Shown: positions 34,223 to 44,032, counted from the stretch's first letter. The stretch is 64,000 nucleotides of DNA from Brevibacterium limosum (GCF_011617705.1 NZ_CP050154.1:2542001-2606000); one strand, 5' to 3'. Numbers and translations: made by a program. The notes: generated by a model not told the origin, from the sequence alone.

Positions 34223-37018
34223 TCAGCCGACTACGCGGATGACCTTGGCTCCACGGTCGAGCATCCAGCTGTAGCTGCGCTTCGTGGTGTTCGTCCGGGT
34301 CGAGCCTGCATCGTACATCTGACCCTTGGTCTCGGAGATGATTCCGATATGACCGGGGATCCAGATCAGGTCGCCTGCCTTGGCGTCCTTGAGGGAGATC
34401 TCCTTGCCGGCGTAACGCTGCTGACTGGTTGTGCGGGGCAGTTTGACGCCGTTCTTGCCATAGACGTACTGGGTATAGCCCGAGCAGTCCCAACCGGACT
34501 TCGGCGAGGTGCCGCCCCAGACGTACTTGACGCCCATGTGAGCCTTCGCCTCCTTGATGATGGATGCACGCTGAGCCGCAATCTTTTCGGCCTTGGTCGG
34601 CTTGTCCTTCTTCTTGGAGTCGTCCTTTTTGGAATCGTCCTTGGACTTATCGTCCTTCTTGGAGTCATCCTTCTTGGAATCGTCCTTGGACTTGTCGTCC
34701 TTCTTGGAGTCATCCTTGGACTTGTCATCCTTCTTGGAGTCATCCTTGGACTTGTCGTCCTTCGAGTCCTTGTCGTCTGCAGAACCTTCCCCGGAGTCTG
34801 CAGGCGACTTGTCATCGGTGGACTTGTCTCCAGGTGGTGTCGTGCCGCCCGGAGCATTGTCGTCGCTGACTCCGCCGGCGATCGAACCCTTGGCGGAGAA
34901 CTCGGTGGTTCCGTAGCCTTCGGCCCAGACGAGACGTGCTCCCTGGAAGAGCTGCTCACCGCGGCCCTTCTTATAGACCACGTCCGACTTGGGGTAACCG
35001 AGGTGACCCTTGACGGTCCCCTTGTCACCCCAGTACTTCATGATCACGCCGGAGGTGTAGTGGGCGCCGGTGTCCTTCGACCAGTAGAACGAGCCCTTTT
35101 CGAAGCGCTGCGCGGCGCCCCCGCCCTTGAGGCCGCCCTTCTCCGCAGAGGTGGGCAGCCCCAAGTCGGTGACTGCATCGCCCTTGTATGCCGAAGCGAT
35201 GGCTCCGGACAGGTGGTAGGCGCCGGTCTTCTTGGACCAGTAGACGGTGCCCTTCTCGAACTTCTGCGCCTTGGCGCCCGAGACGCCCTTGACGTCGTAT
35301 TCCTTGCCGAGAGCCTTACCGAGCTTGTTCTTCTCGGCGTACTTCTCGATCGAGGTCTTCGCCTTCGGCTTCTCGGTCTTCTTGTCGTCGTCCTTCTTGG
35401 AGTCGTCCTTCTTGTCGCTGGGCTGTTCGCCGGTCTTCAGAATCGAATTGACCGTCGAGCGCATTTCGCCCAGCTTCGCGTAGAAGGCATCGCCCGGGCA
35501 GTCGGTCTGGCCCAGGTCGCGGTGTCCGACCAGGTTCGACTTCGTCGCCTTCGAGATTCCGTTGAGGGAGAACTTCCAAGCGATCGCCGAGGCGACGGCA
35601 TCGCGAGTCTTCTTCGGCGGAGCCGCACTGTTGTAGGTACCCAGCACGGAGATGCCGAAGGTACCGGTGTTGTGTCCGGCGACGTGGGCACCGATGACGG
35701 CCTTCGAGACGTCACCGCCGCGGGCGTGCCAGAGGCGACCGTACTTGTCTGCGACGACGTTGTATCCGATGTCGTTCCAGCCGCGGCCCTGCTGGTGGTA
35801 GGCCTGGATACCGCGGATGATTCCGGGAACGTCGGCAGCCGAGTAGCTGTTCGAGCCGGAGGTGTGGTGGACGACGGCCTGCTTGATGCCGCTGGCATAG
35901 TCGGGGCTGCCACGGTAGGCCTTGGCTCCCCACGAGCTGCGCGAGCCGATCTTCGGCTTCGACACCTTCTTCGCCACGGTATCCACCGTGGACGACCCGG
36001 GCACGTAGTTCTGGTTGGTCACCGTCGCACCTGCGGCCGCGTCCACATTCTCTGCAGATGTCGCTTCGGCGTCAGCCGAGTCCTCGGTCGACTGCTCCGG
36101 TGCGGATTCCGTCCCGGCGGAGTCGCCGCTCACCTGATCGTCGAGTTCGACAGGAGCATTCTCGGCGACGGCCTGAGCGTCACCGGCGTCCCGTTTCGGG
36201 TCGACCAGCACGAGTTCGGCCTCGCTCGGCGCGGAATCGCCGAGGATGCGCATCTGAACAGCGGACGCGTTCGACACCGTCATCGGCTCCGAACCCTTGT
36301 TCTGGGCTTCTTCCTGCTGCTCTTCGTCCAGGGTGTCCCAATTGCCCCAGTCCGATCCGTGCTTGATGCGGACCTGGATGCGGATATTGGACTTCGCCTG
36401 GGAGAACGTGAATCCGACGAGACTCGGATTGTTCTCGGGAACGTCGAGGACATCGGAGATGAGGGCGATATTCACTCCGTCTTCGGTCTTCTGACGGACC
36501 GAGCCGGAGATGTCGTCTTCGTCCTGAGTCTCCGACTCTTCGGACGAATCCTTCGCGCCTTCGTTCCCCGCATCGTCGGACTTCTCGTCGTCGGACTTCG
36601 GGTCCTCGTTGTCTGCGCCTTCGGCAGGAGCCTGCTCTGTCTCTGACGGAGCCGATCCCTCGGACGGCACGGCCTCGTCAGAGCCGGACGTCAGTCCGGC
36701 AGAGACGTTGTTGACCGAACCCGCAGATGCCGACGCTGACGCGTTGACGATATCGGGCACCTTGGCCGAGGCCAGCGCTGTCTGCGACTTGAAGATATTC
36801 GGCAGATTGCTCGTGGCGCTCTGGTTGGCGGCGGTGGCGGTGGAATCACTGGAATCGCGGGCGCCGGGGACGTTGAGTCCCTCTTTGCTGACGTTCAGCG
36901 CCTCTTTGGACACATCAGGCGACGTCGTGGCTGCAGAAGCCGTCGGTGCCGTGACCGCTAAGGTGCCGATCAGCGCAACGGAAGCGCAGCCCGCAACAGT
37001 GGGCAATAGATATTTCAT
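34223..37018 (-). CDS. Secreted double peptidoglycan hydrolase: PGRP amidase plus LGFP repeats plus NlpC/P60
   Basis: 931 aa. Signal peptide 1-29 with an ASA cleavage site; an acidic disordered region up to about 190; a beta-rich domain about 195-300; a PGRP/amidase_2 domain about 355-526 with zinc ligands in VVHHTSG and VGHRDLGQTDCPG; three LGFP-type repeats about 560-710; a Lys/Asp repeat about 750-805; and a C-terminal NlpC/P60 peptidase about 819-931 with Cys in WDCSGYTQYVYG and His in IPGHIGIISE. One protein thus combines an amidase cutting the glycan-peptide bond and an endopeptidase cutting the peptide. The frame is open to 37207; ATG 37018 begins the signal peptide and has AAGG about 10 bases upstream. 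Single-gene unit with its own terminator. Confidence 0.88.
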   Translation of the reverse strand: MKYLLPTVAGCASVALIGTLAVTAPTASAATTSPDVSKEALNVSKEGLNVPGARDSSDSTATAANQSATSNLPNIFKSQTALASAKVPDIVNASASASAGSVNNVSAGLTSGSDEAVPSEGSAPSETEQAPAEGADNEDPKSDDEKSDDAGNEGAKDSSEESETQDEDDISGSVRQKTEDGVNIALISDVLDVPENNPSLVGFTFSQAKSNIRIQVRIKHGSDWGNWDTLDEEQQEEAQNKGSEPMTVSNASAVQMRILGDSAPSEAELVLVDPKRDAGDAQAVAENAPVELDDQVSGDSAGTESAPEQSTEDSADAEATSAENVDAAAGATVTNQNYVPGSSTVDTVAKKVSKPKIGSRSSWGAKAYRGSPDYASGIKQAVVHHTSGSNSYSAADVPGIIRGIQAYHQQGRGWNDIGYNVVADKYGRLWHARGGDVSKAVIGAHVAGHNTGTFGISVLGTYNSAAPPKKTRDAVASAIAWKFSLNGISKATKSNLVGHRDLGQTDCPGDAFYAKLGEMRSTVNSILKTGEQPSDKKDDSKKDDDKKTEKPKAKTSIEKYAEKNKLGKALGKEYDVKGVSGAKAQKFEKGTVYWSKKTGAYHLSGAIASAYKGDAVTDLGLPTSAEKGGLKGGGAAQRFEKGSFYWSKDTGAHYTSGVIMKYWGDKGTVKGHLGYPKSDVVYKKGRGEQLFQGARLVWAEGYGTTEFSAKGSIAGGVSDDNAPGGTTPPGDKSTDDKSPADSGEGSADDKDSKDDKSKDDSKKDDKSKDDSKKDDKSKDDSKKDDSKKDDKSKDDSKKDDSKKKDKPTKAEKIAAQRASIIKEAKAHMGVKYVWGGTSPKSGWDCSGYTQYVYGKNGVKLPRTTSQQRYAGKEISLKDAKAGDLIWIPGHIGIISETKGQMYDAGSTRTNTTKRSYSWMLDRGAKVIRVVG
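34604..34765. repeat. Lys/Asp-coding tandem repeat in the peptidoglycan hydrolase gene
   Basis: A short-period repeat made of 12-15 bp blocks (GACTCCAAGAAGGACGAC type on the coding strand) encodes alternating SKKDD and SKDD units over about 50 residues between the LGFP repeats and the NlpC domain. Likely a flexible linker, prone to length change. Confidence 0.8.
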
Positions 37019-37283
37019 CGTTACAGCCTTTTCGAGGAAGACAGGGAAGTTCAGGCCTCGAGGTCCCCTGCACCGTTGGCAGAACGGTGGGCAACCCCAA
37101 CATCTCAAAATTGTTACACATTTTCGGCGTGTCAGACTAGCCACAGAGCAGAATATTCTAATTACACGAGTGTGGTTCCCAGTATTGGCAAGGGACACAC
37201 CGAGCAAAAGAATTTCTCGGAATCGTCGTGGAATCGACCGATTCGGTCATTGACCTGATCACGACCGGTCCCACAGCGGTGCC
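37019..37283 (-). other. Leader region of the peptidoglycan hydrolase gene
   Basis: About 265 bp, AT-rich in its middle (37110-37180). Candidate -10 boxes TAGAAT or TATTCT lie near 37153-37162 on the minus strand, which would leave a leader of more than 120 bases. A GTGTAAC segment occurs near 37115. I could not fit a known riboswitch to it. No terminator for the upstream LCP direction is needed as both genes read leftwards. Confidence 0.35.
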
Positions 37284-38804
37284 TCAGGGCACGTAGCAGA
37301 TCGCCTTTGCGTCGGCTTCGTCGCCGTTGTCAGCCGAGGTCTCGCCGGCACCCTGTGCCAGCAGCTGCGGCCCTGAACCGGAGTTCGGATCGAGTCCCGC
37401 ATCGACTCCGGCAGCGGCTGACAGGTCGCCTCCGGGAACCGAGAACGCGCCTTTGTCCTCTTCGGAGGACTTCGACGACTCCTCGATCTTATCGGCTACC
37501 AGCTGATGTGCCACATCGAAGTCGGGATGCGACGGAGTGATGCGCGGCGGGGTGAGGTCGACGGATTCGATCTTCTGGGACTTCACCTTGAGTGCGAGGT
37601 CGACGAACGAGTCGACCTGAGACGACGGGATGTCCGTAGACACGGCCCCCGGGGTGGCCTTCGCGATCGACTGGTAGCGGGTGAGCACGGTCGCCGGCTC
37701 GAGCTGTTTGACCATCGCGGTCTGCACGCAGCGCTGACGAATCATGCGCTCGTAGTCGCTGGAGAACTCTCGGGACCGGGCGAACCACAGCGCGTGGAAG
37801 CCGTCGAGCTTCTGCTTGCCCGGTTCGATCCAGCCCTTGACCGGCCCGTGCTCGCCCGTGTTCGGATCGACCTTCGACGAGATCGGCACCCGCTTGCCGG
37901 AGACCAGAGTGATCCCGCCGAGGGAATCGATGAGGTTCTCGAACCCCTTGAGGTTGATCATCGCGTAGTACTGGACCTCGAGACCGGTGACACCCGAAAC
38001 GGCGTCCATCGTCGCCTGCTCTCCGGCCTTCTTCGGGTCCTCGAACTCGTCCTTGTGCTGTTCGCCCTGTTGGAAGACAGCGTTGAGCAGGCATTCGTCT
38101 CCGCAGTTGTATCCCTGCGGGTAGTGCTTGTGCAGCGGGGAATCGTCCGGGAACGGCACGTTCTCCATATTCCGAGGCAGGCCGATGATGACCGATTTTC
38201 CGGTCTTCGCATCGATCGAGACCAGCGACAGCGAGTCCGGTCGGATTCCCGTCCGACCCTTTCCTGCATCCGAACCCAGCAGCAGGATGTTGTATCGGCC
38301 GTCGACGGGCTTGAGCGCCTGGCCCGAGGCGAACAGGTCGCTCATCAGACCGCGCTGGGAGTTGAGAATCGTCGTCCCCCAGGCCAGAGGGCCCACGACG
38401 ATGAGCAGGAGGGCGCAGAAGGCCGCCACGAAGCGCTTGCGGGCCTTCCGGGAGATGGTGACGATCCGGATGCGGCGCAGGGTGTCGAACAGGCACAGCG
38501 CCCAGTTGATCGCGATGACGGGCACCCAGATGGTCAGAAAGGTGAGAATGAACGGGTTCGTGCCGATGGTGAACAGGAATGTGCGGCTGATGAGGACGAT
38601 CGCTCCGGCAACCAGGGCCAGAATCCAGCTGATGGCGGTGATCGACAGTGAGATCTTCGCCCAGCGGCGATGACCGAACAGGAGCTGCACTCCCCCGGGG
38701 ACGATGACTGTGACGAGCAGCAGGAGCCACGCCCGCACATCACGCGTCGGCTGCGAAGCATACGACGGGTGGCGGATCGGATCCACGTATCTCGTTTCGG
38801 CCAC
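37284..38804 (-). CDS. LytR-CpsA-Psr (LCP) family cell-wall ligase
   Basis: 506 aa. Three or four membrane spans at the N-terminus (about 21-40, 50-80, 88-110 and 125-145) and one large extracytoplasmic LCP domain (about 175-400) with LLLGSDAGKGRTGIRPDSL, IGLPRNM and the later RQRCVQTAMVKQL block. LCP enzymes move wall polymers from lipid carriers to peptidoglycan. Chosen start GTG 38804: AGGGA lies just upstream and the family-like part starts here; the open frame reaches 38891. The multi-span N-terminus is longer than usual for LCP proteins. A TAGTCT box (minus, 38906-38911) is a weak promoter candidate. Confidence 0.88.
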   Translation of the reverse strand: MAETRYVDPIRHPSYASQPTRDVRAWLLLLVTVIVPGGVQLLFGHRRWAKISLSITAISWILALVAGAIVLISRTFLFTIGTNPFILTFLTIWVPVIAINWALCLFDTLRRIRIVTISRKARKRFVAAFCALLLIVVGPLAWGTTILNSQRGLMSDLFASGQALKPVDGRYNILLLGSDAGKGRTGIRPDSLSLVSIDAKTGKSVIIGLPRNMENVPFPDDSPLHKHYPQGYNCGDECLLNAVFQQGEQHKDEFEDPKKAGEQATMDAVSGVTGLEVQYYAMINLKGFENLIDSLGGITLVSGKRVPISSKVDPNTGEHGPVKGWIEPGKQKLDGFHALWFARSREFSSDYERMIRQRCVQTAMVKQLEPATVLTRYQSIAKATPGAVSTDIPSSQVDSFVDLALKVKSQKIESVDLTPPRITPSHPDFDVAHQLVADKIEESSKSSEEDKGAFSVPGGDLSAAAGVDAGLDPNSGSGPQLLAQGAGETSADNGDEADAKAICYVP

Positions 38805-39010
38805 TGACTTCCCTTCGCTTCGGGCTCTGCTCACGGACTGCTGCTGACGTCGACATCCGCCGGGGATCACGCACAGGTCGCTTCGACTCATCGGGTGTCC
38901 ACCGCAGACTACTGTGCCAAAGACAGTTCAGAGTCCACTGTGTTCACCTATTGTGTCGCGTGAGAACCGTCGATTCCGGCACATCCGCGCCGCGCATGTC
39001 GCATTCTTAT

Positions 39011-39083
39011 GCCTGTGCGATTGTTCACAGGCAGACGAACGGGCACTGCAGACTCCCGTCAGGGAACCGACAGTGCCCGTTCG
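39011..39083 (-). terminator. Two hairpins behind the acyl-CoA dehydrogenase gene
   Basis: GCCTGTG (39011-39017) pairs with CACAGGC (39026-39032). Next to it CGAACGGGCACTG (39036-39048) pairs perfectly with CAGTGCCCGTTCG (39071-39083), and the loop holds a further TCCC/GGGA stem. They lie between the gene end at 39137 and the LCP gene start, so they probably end the dehydrogenase transcript. The remaining gap 38805-39010 has promoter-like boxes for the LCP gene only. Confidence 0.6.
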
Positions 39084-39136
39084 ACACGGCCCGGCCGTCG
39101 TCGTACGCCGCCCGCAGCAGACGGCTCGAACCCGGC

Positions 39137-40285
39137 TCAGCCGAGGAGCTTGCGCCCCATCACCATCCGCTGGATCTGGTTGGTGCCTTCGTAGATCTGA
39201 GTGATCTTCGCGTCGCGCATCATCCGCTCGACCGGGTGGTCGACGACGTAGCCGGCTCCGCCGAGCAGCTGCACGGCGTCCGTGGTGATCTCCATCGCGG
39301 CATCGGAGGCGAATGCCTTCGCTGCGGCTCCGAAGTAGGTGAGGTCGTCGTCGCCGCGTTCGCTCTTGGCGGCGGCGGTGTAAGTGAGCTGGCGAGCAGC
39401 CTCGAGCTTCATGCCCATATCGGCGAGCATGAACTGGATCGCCTGGTTATCGGCGATCGATCTGCCGAACTGCTGGCGATCCTTGACGTAGGCCACGGCG
39501 TAGTCCAGGGCGCCCTGGGCGACTCCGACGGCCTGTGCGGCGATCGTGACTCGGGTGTGGTCGAGGGTGCGCAGGGCGATCTTCAGACCCTCTCCGGGCT
39601 CGCCGACGATGCGGTCGCCGGGCAGGCGCACATTGTCGAAGAGGAGTTCGCGGGTGGGTGAGCCCTTGATGCCGAGCTTGCGTTCCTTTTCGCCGAAGGT
39701 GAATCCCTCGTCCGACTTCTCGACGACGAAGGCCGAGATATTGCGTCCACGCGCTCCGTCGGGGTCGGTCACGGCCATCACCGTGTAGTACTCGGACTCT
39801 CCAGCGTTGGTGATCCAGGTCTTGACCCCGTTGAGGATCCAGTCGTCGCCATCGCGTTCGGCGCGGGTCTTCATCGATGCGGTGTCGGACCCGGCTTCGC
39901 GCTCCGACAGACCGTAGGAGAATCCTGCTTCGCCGGCGGCCACGGACGGGAAGTACTTCTTCTTGATCTCTTCGCTGCCGCCGAGCTGGACCGGCATGCT
40001 GCCGAGCTTGTTCACAGCCGGGATGAGCGAGGACGAGACGCAGCCGCGTGCGACTTCTTCGATGATGATCGACACTGCCAGCGCATCGGCTCCCATCCCC
40101 CCGTACTCTTCGGGAATGTGCGCGGCGAAGAAGTCCGTCTCGACGAGGGCGTCATGCGCTTCCTGCGGGTAGCGGGAGTCTGCGTCGACCTCGGCGGCGA
40201 ACGGGGCGATCTTCTTCTCGACGACGTTGCGAACCGCGGCGCGGATCTCTTCGTGCTCTTCGCTGGGCTGGTAGAGGTCGAACAT
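39137..40285 (-). CDS. Acyl-CoA dehydrogenase
   Basis: 382 aa, FAD flavoprotein oxidising acyl-CoA to enoyl-CoA. Visible: opening FDLYQPSEEHEEIRAAVRNV, the FAD/substrate block YGLSEREAGSD near residue 125, WITNAGES, and the C-terminal catalytic glutamate in IYEGTNQIQRMVMGRKLLG. AGGAG is 4 bases before the ATG at 40285, which begins the family N-terminus; the longer frame to 40306 has no such support. It follows purE on the same strand with a 38-bp gap. Chain-length preference cannot be told. Confidence 0.92.
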   Translation of the reverse strand: MFDLYQPSEEHEEIRAAVRNVVEKKIAPFAAEVDADSRYPQEAHDALVETDFFAAHIPEEYGGMGADALAVSIIIEEVARGCVSSSLIPAVNKLGSMPVQLGGSEEIKKKYFPSVAAGEAGFSYGLSEREAGSDTASMKTRAERDGDDWILNGVKTWITNAGESEYYTVMAVTDPDGARGRNISAFVVEKSDEGFTFGEKERKLGIKGSPTRELLFDNVRLPGDRIVGEPGEGLKIALRTLDHTRVTIAAQAVGVAQGALDYAVAYVKDRQQFGRSIADNQAIQFMLADMGMKLEAARQLTYTAAAKSERGDDDLTYFGAAAKAFASDAAMEITTDAVQLLGGAGYVVDHPVERMMRDAKITQIYEGTNQIQRMVMGRKLLG

Positions 40286-40323
40286 CATTCTCCTAAGACT
40301 TATCAAACGTTCAGCAAGGGCTA

Positions 40324-40851
40324 TTATTCCTGCAGTGCCCGGCCTTTGTCGAGCGCCACCTGCCGCAGCTGGCCCCGGTAGTCGTCGAGACTGGAGCGCA
40401 GAGCCTCAGCTTCCGCCCCTTGGCCGGCCCCGAGGATGCGGGCCGCCAGAAGCCCGGCGTTCTTGGCGCCGCCGATCGAGACGGTGGCCACGGGGACGCC
40501 GCCGGGCATCTGCACGATGGAGAGGAGGGAGTCCATTCCGTCGAGGTATTTCAGCGGTACGGGAACGCCGATGACCGGCAGCGAGGTCATCGAGGCGATC
40601 ATCCCGGGCAGGTGGGCCGCTCCCCCGGCTCCGGCGATGATCACGCGGATGCCGCGATCGGCCGCCGTCTTCGCCCACTCGATCATATCCTCGGGCATGC
40701 GGTGGGCGGAGACCACCTCGGCGCTGGATTCGATGCCGAGCTCAGCGAGGGCTTCGGCGGCGGCCTTCATCGTCGGCCAGTCCGAGTCCGAACCCATGAC
40801 GATGCCGACCGGAGCCTCGGTCGGAGTGGAGCCTTCGTTCGCTGTGGTCAT
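40324..40851 (-). CDS. purE: 5-(carboxyamino)imidazole ribonucleotide mutase
   Basis: 175 aa. Class I PurE: moves the carboxyl group of N5-CAIR to C4 in purine synthesis. The substrate loops [13 protein letters not shown] near 16-28 and [12 protein letters not shown] near 45-56 are intact, as is [11 protein letters not shown] near 74-84. The ATG at 40851 has AAGGAAG upstream; the longer frame to 41046 runs into purK and its repeat spacer. purK lies upstream in the same operon, 118 bp away. Confidence 0.95.
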   Translation of the reverse strand: MTTANEGSTPTEAPVGIVMGSDSDWPTMKAAAEALAELGIESSAEVVSAHRMPEDMIEWAKTAADRGIRVIIAGAGGAAHLPGMIASMTSLPVIGVPVPLKYLDGMDSLLSIVQMPGGVPVATVSIGGAKNAGLLAARILGAGQGAEAEALRSSLDDYRGQLRQVALDKGRALQE

Positions 40852-40902
40852 CTGTGCTTCCTTCGTTGCAGGCGGTTCGTTCCCGACGGTGCGGATGAGT
40901 TG

Positions 40903-40972
40903 CGGATGGTCCCCCGGCCGGATGGTTCCCCCAGCCCGGACGGTCCCGGGGTCACGATGGTTCCGGGGCTCA
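40903..40972. repeat. Imperfect 16-18 bp tandem repeats between purK and purE
   Basis: Four units of the form CGGATGGTTCCCCCAGCC begin at 40903, 40919, 40937 and 40955. The last includes the purK stop codon. The units are GC-rich and can form several alternative stems. Confidence 0.65.
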
Positions 40973-42172
40973 GTCGGTGCCGGAATCCCCGTCGGCCCGC
41001 AGGTCCTCCGGAGCAGGCATCTGCGGATGCGGATCGACATCGACACCGGCGATGAAGTCCGCGGCGTGCCGTGCTCGGGCGATCACGAGCTGCCGATCGT
41101 CGCCGTAGGCATTGACGTGGCCGACCTTCCGACCCGGGCGCACGCCCTTGCCGTAGAGGTGGACCTTGACGGCCGGGTCGTGGGCCATGACGTGCAGGTA
41201 CGGCTGGTAGAGGTCCTCGTGATCGGCACCGAGGATGTTGACCATCACGGACACGTCCTCCCTCGCCGCTGGGCTGCCCAGGGGGAGATCGAGGACGGCG
41301 CGCAGATGCTGCTCGAACTGGCTCGTCACCGCCCCGTCCTGAGTCCAGTGCCCCGTATTGTGCGGACGCATCGCGAATTCGTTGATGAGGAAGCCCTCAG
41401 GTGTTTCGAACATCTCCATCGCCATCACGCCGGTGACCTCGAGGGTGCCGGCGACGGTGAGGATCGCCTCGGTGATGGCCCGCGCCTTCTCGGCAGGCAG
41501 ATCGGGTGCCGGGGCGATCGCTTCCTTGCACACCCCGTTCTGCTGCCAGGTCTCGACGACCGGCCATACTGCGGTCTGTCCCATCGGGGAGCGTCCGACC
41601 ATGACGGCGAGCTCCCGGGTGAAGTCGACCTTCTCCTCGGCGAGCAGCTGCGGCACCTCGTTCAGCCACTCGACGGCCTCTGCGAGGCTGTCGATGACGC
41701 GCACGCCCTTGCCGTCATAGCCGCCGCGCGGCGTCTTGAGGATGAAGGGGTAGCCGACGCGCGCGGCGAAAGCCTCGACATCGGCGGCCGAGGTGATCTC
41801 CGCCCATGCGGGGTTCGGCAGTCCCAGCTCGTCCATCTTCGTGCGCATCCGGATCTTGTCCTGCGCGAAGATGAGGGCATCGGGTCCCGGGCGCACGGCG
41901 TGTCCGGCCTCGACGAGGGCCTCCAGATGCTCCGGCGGGACGTGTTCGTGGTCGAAGGTGATGACATCGACCGTCTCGGCGAAGGCCTTGAGGGTCGGAT
42001 AGTCCGTATAGTCGCCGACGGTCACCTCATTGATGACCAGGGTGGCGGGGGCGTCGGCGGTCTCCGCTAGAACTGAGAAGCGGACGCCGAGGGCTTCTGC
42101 GGCAGGTGCGAGCATGCGTGCCAATTGACCGCCGCCAATGACACCGATTCGAGGAAAAGTCACGTGTGCCAT
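40970..42172 (-). CDS. purK: 5-(carboxyamino)imidazole ribonucleotide synthase
   Basis: 400 aa, ATP-grasp enzyme making N5-CAIR from AIR, bicarbonate and ATP. The opening [18 protein letters not shown], the ATP-grasp blocks [17 protein letters not shown] near 140-156 and [25 protein letters not shown] near 254-278 are present. The C-terminus ends in a short acidic tail. It starts the purK-purE operon; upstream lies the phosphodiesterase gene, 14 bp away on the same strand, so a longer transcript is possible. Confidence 0.95.
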   Translation of the reverse strand: MAHVTFPRIGVIGGGQLARMLAPAAEALGVRFSVLAETADAPATLVINEVTVGDYTDYPTLKAFAETVDVITFDHEHVPPEHLEALVEAGHAVRPGPDALIFAQDKIRMRTKMDELGLPNPAWAEITSAADVEAFAARVGYPFILKTPRGGYDGKGVRVIDSLAEAVEWLNEVPQLLAEEKVDFTRELAVMVGRSPMGQTAVWPVVETWQQNGVCKEAIAPAPDLPAEKARAITEAILTVAGTLEVTGVMAMEMFETPEGFLINEFAMRPHNTGHWTQDGAVTSQFEQHLRAVLDLPLGSPAAREDVSVMVNILGADHEDLYQPYLHVMAHDPAVKVHLYGKGVRPGRKVGHVNAYGDDRQLVIARARHAADFIAGVDVDPHPQMPAPEDLRADGDSGTD

Positions 42173-42186
42173 CCTAACGTGGGCAG

Positions 42187-43377
42187 TCAGACGAGGAGGA
42201 GCGGGATCTGCAGTTCCTGCTCCGTGGTGGAACCGTGGTGGCCGATGAGCGCCAGCGCCGAGGCGGATTCCACATCCGAATCCACCACGGCGAAGCCATC
42301 GGTGCAGATGACGAGGAAATCCCCGATCCGCGGATAGACGTGCGGGGCGACGGGGCCGAAGTAGCCGCGGGCGATCGCCTCGGATTTCGGCAGGATGAGT
42401 CCGCGGTCGCCGATCGTCTCCTGCCAGGCCGGAAGCACGTCCGTCTCGGCGCCGTCAGCGGCGTAGAGGTGCAGTGCTCGCGGTTCCCCGCCGACGTGGC
42501 GCAGACCAGCCTTGAGTTCCGGGGTCTCGGCGAGGTCGAGGCGGCGTTCGTGGTCGACGTCGACCATGCCGTGGTCGGCGGTGATCAGCATGGTCGTATC
42601 GTGCGGGAGATCGGAGGCGAGCCGGGACAGGGCGAGATCGACGCGTTCGAGCTCCTCGGTCCAGGCCGCGGAATCCGCACCGTGGACATGTCCGGTCTTG
42701 TCCAGGTTGCCCCAGTAGAGGTAGACGAGGCGACGGCCGGAAGCCTTCACTTCGGCCAGGGCCTGGGCGCAGCGTTCCTCCAGGGTCTTCGAGTCGCGGA
42801 ACCTGCCGCCGCGCAGCGATGCCCGGTTGAGCCCGCGACCGGCGAATTTCCTCTCCCCGAGGCTGACCACATCGACCTCGGCATCGGTGAGCCGTTCGAA
42901 GATCGTCGCGTCGGGGACCCAGGCGATCGGGTCGACGTCGAGGTTCCACGTCAGCTGGTTGAATACCGCGTCCTTCTCCGGGTCGAGGACCCGGTAGCCG
43001 ACGACTCCGTGCGCACCGGGCAGACGGCCCGTGGCCAGAGAGGACAGAGAGTTCGCCGTCGTCGAAGGGAACCCGGCGGACAGGGTCCGGCGCGTCCCGG
43101 CCTGTGACCGGAAGAAAGGAGTGTAGCCGCTGTAGCGGCGCAGCTGCTGCTCGCCCAGACCGTCGATGAGCACGACGATCGTCGCCCGGGACTCCCGGTC
43201 GAGCCCGAGCGCACGGGCCCGATCGGACATCGGCGCATCGAGTGCGTCTCCGGCTCCGAGGCCCAGCGCTGCGGCGGGCACGACGTCGGAGAGCATGGGG
43301 CCCGTATAGTTCGGAGGCCCCAACAGCACACTGCCGGGGTGAGACTGCGGCCCCTGCTGTGTTGAGTTCTCGCTCAT
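42187..43377 (-). CDS. Alkaline-phosphatase-superfamily nucleotide pyrophosphatase/phosphodiesterase
   Basis: 396 aa. It has the metal and nucleophile sites of the type I phosphodiesterase family: VVLIDGLGEQQL near residues 66-77, the nucleophile region AGFPSTTANSLSSLATG near 99-115, and LITADHGMVDVDHE near 262-275. No signal peptide is evident, so it may act inside the cell. Its ATG and the DUF5998 stop overlap by one base (TGATG). Substrate unknown. Confidence 0.88.
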   Translation of the reverse strand: MSENSTQQGPQSHPGSVLLGPPNYTGPMLSDVVPAAALGLGAGDALDAPMSDRARALGLDRESRATIVVLIDGLGEQQLRRYSGYTPFFRSQAGTRRTLSAGFPSTTANSLSSLATGRLPGAHGVVGYRVLDPEKDAVFNQLTWNLDVDPIAWVPDATIFERLTDAEVDVVSLGERKFAGRGLNRASLRGGRFRDSKTLEERCAQALAEVKASGRRLVYLYWGNLDKTGHVHGADSAAWTEELERVDLALSRLASDLPHDTTMLITADHGMVDVDHERRLDLAETPELKAGLRHVGGEPRALHLYAADGAETDVLPAWQETIGDRGLILPKSEAIARGYFGPVAPHVYPRIGDFLVICTDGFAVVDSDVESASALALIGHHGSTTEQELQIPLLLV

Positions 43378-43973
43378 CAGCGACGCGACCGCAGCCGAGC
43401 GTGGAAGACAGCGGCACGCAGTCTGCCGGCGAAGTCGGCCATGCGATCGACGGCGGCCTGCCCCTCGGCCTCGGCCGAGACCCGGAGCATGACATCCTCG
43501 GCGAAGATCGACCCGCCGTAGCCGTGATCGCCCATGCAGTTGGGGTCTCCGCAGGTCTCGGGGAAGGCTTCGATCCGCTTCGACGCGCCCCAGGACATCG
43601 TCAGCGAGACCTCGACGGGCTTGTCGCCGGGTTTGTAGGCGGCCGGATCGGCGAACGTGCGACCGACCATCACGGTGCCCAGGCGGTCGAGTTCGATGTC
43701 CTCGCTGCTCGTGACCGCACGAGGTTTGGATCCCGGCTCCGCATTCGGATCGTCATCGACATGCGCCAGCAGCAGCCGGGTCTCGGTGAGGACGAAGGCG
43801 GTGACATGCCGGTGGATGGATTCGATGTCGACATGAGTGTCGATGTGGACGAAGTGAGCCAGTACCGGTTCATCATAGAGCGAGTCGGCGAGTATGCCTT
43901 GAGTGAGCTGGGGATAGTAGCCGGCCGACTGCAGATCGTGAACGAGAACCTCGGGTAATGCCATGCCCACCAT
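43377..43973 (-). CDS. DUF5998-family protein
   Basis: 198 aa. Starts with ALPEVLVHDLQSAGYYPQLTQGILADSLYDEP, then a block DTHVDIESIHRHVTAFVLTETRLLLAHVDD, and a C-terminal GDHGYGGSIFAEDVMLRVSAEAEG. It matches an actinobacterial family without known function that always seems to sit next to the pyrophosphatase gene, as here. I chose the ATG at 43973 (GGGGAG about 9 bases upstream); another at 43964 is possible. No membrane segment. Confidence 0.72.
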   Translation of the reverse strand: MVGMALPEVLVHDLQSAGYYPQLTQGILADSLYDEPVLAHFVHIDTHVDIESIHRHVTAFVLTETRLLLAHVDDDPNAEPGSKPRAVTSSEDIELDRLGTVMVGRTFADPAAYKPGDKPVEVSLTMSWGASKRIEAFPETCGDPNCMGDHGYGGSIFAEDVMLRVSAEAEGQAAVDRMADFAGRLRAAVFHARLRSRR

Positions 43974-44032
43974 TGTGCCCCACTCCCCTGACACTTCCCA
44001 GCGAGGTCGGCCATATCCGGGCGCCTGACGCA

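Noticed and set aside
34604..34765. CRISPR-like array
   Set aside because: The repeats are contiguous, without spacers, and code a Lys/Asp linker. The same reasoning excludes the repeat at 9342-9488.
37019..37283. ydaO-type (cyclic di-AMP) riboswitch before the wall hydrolase
   Set aside because: Such switches often precede wall hydrolases in actinobacteria, but the conserved core could not be matched here by eye. A covariance model search would decide.
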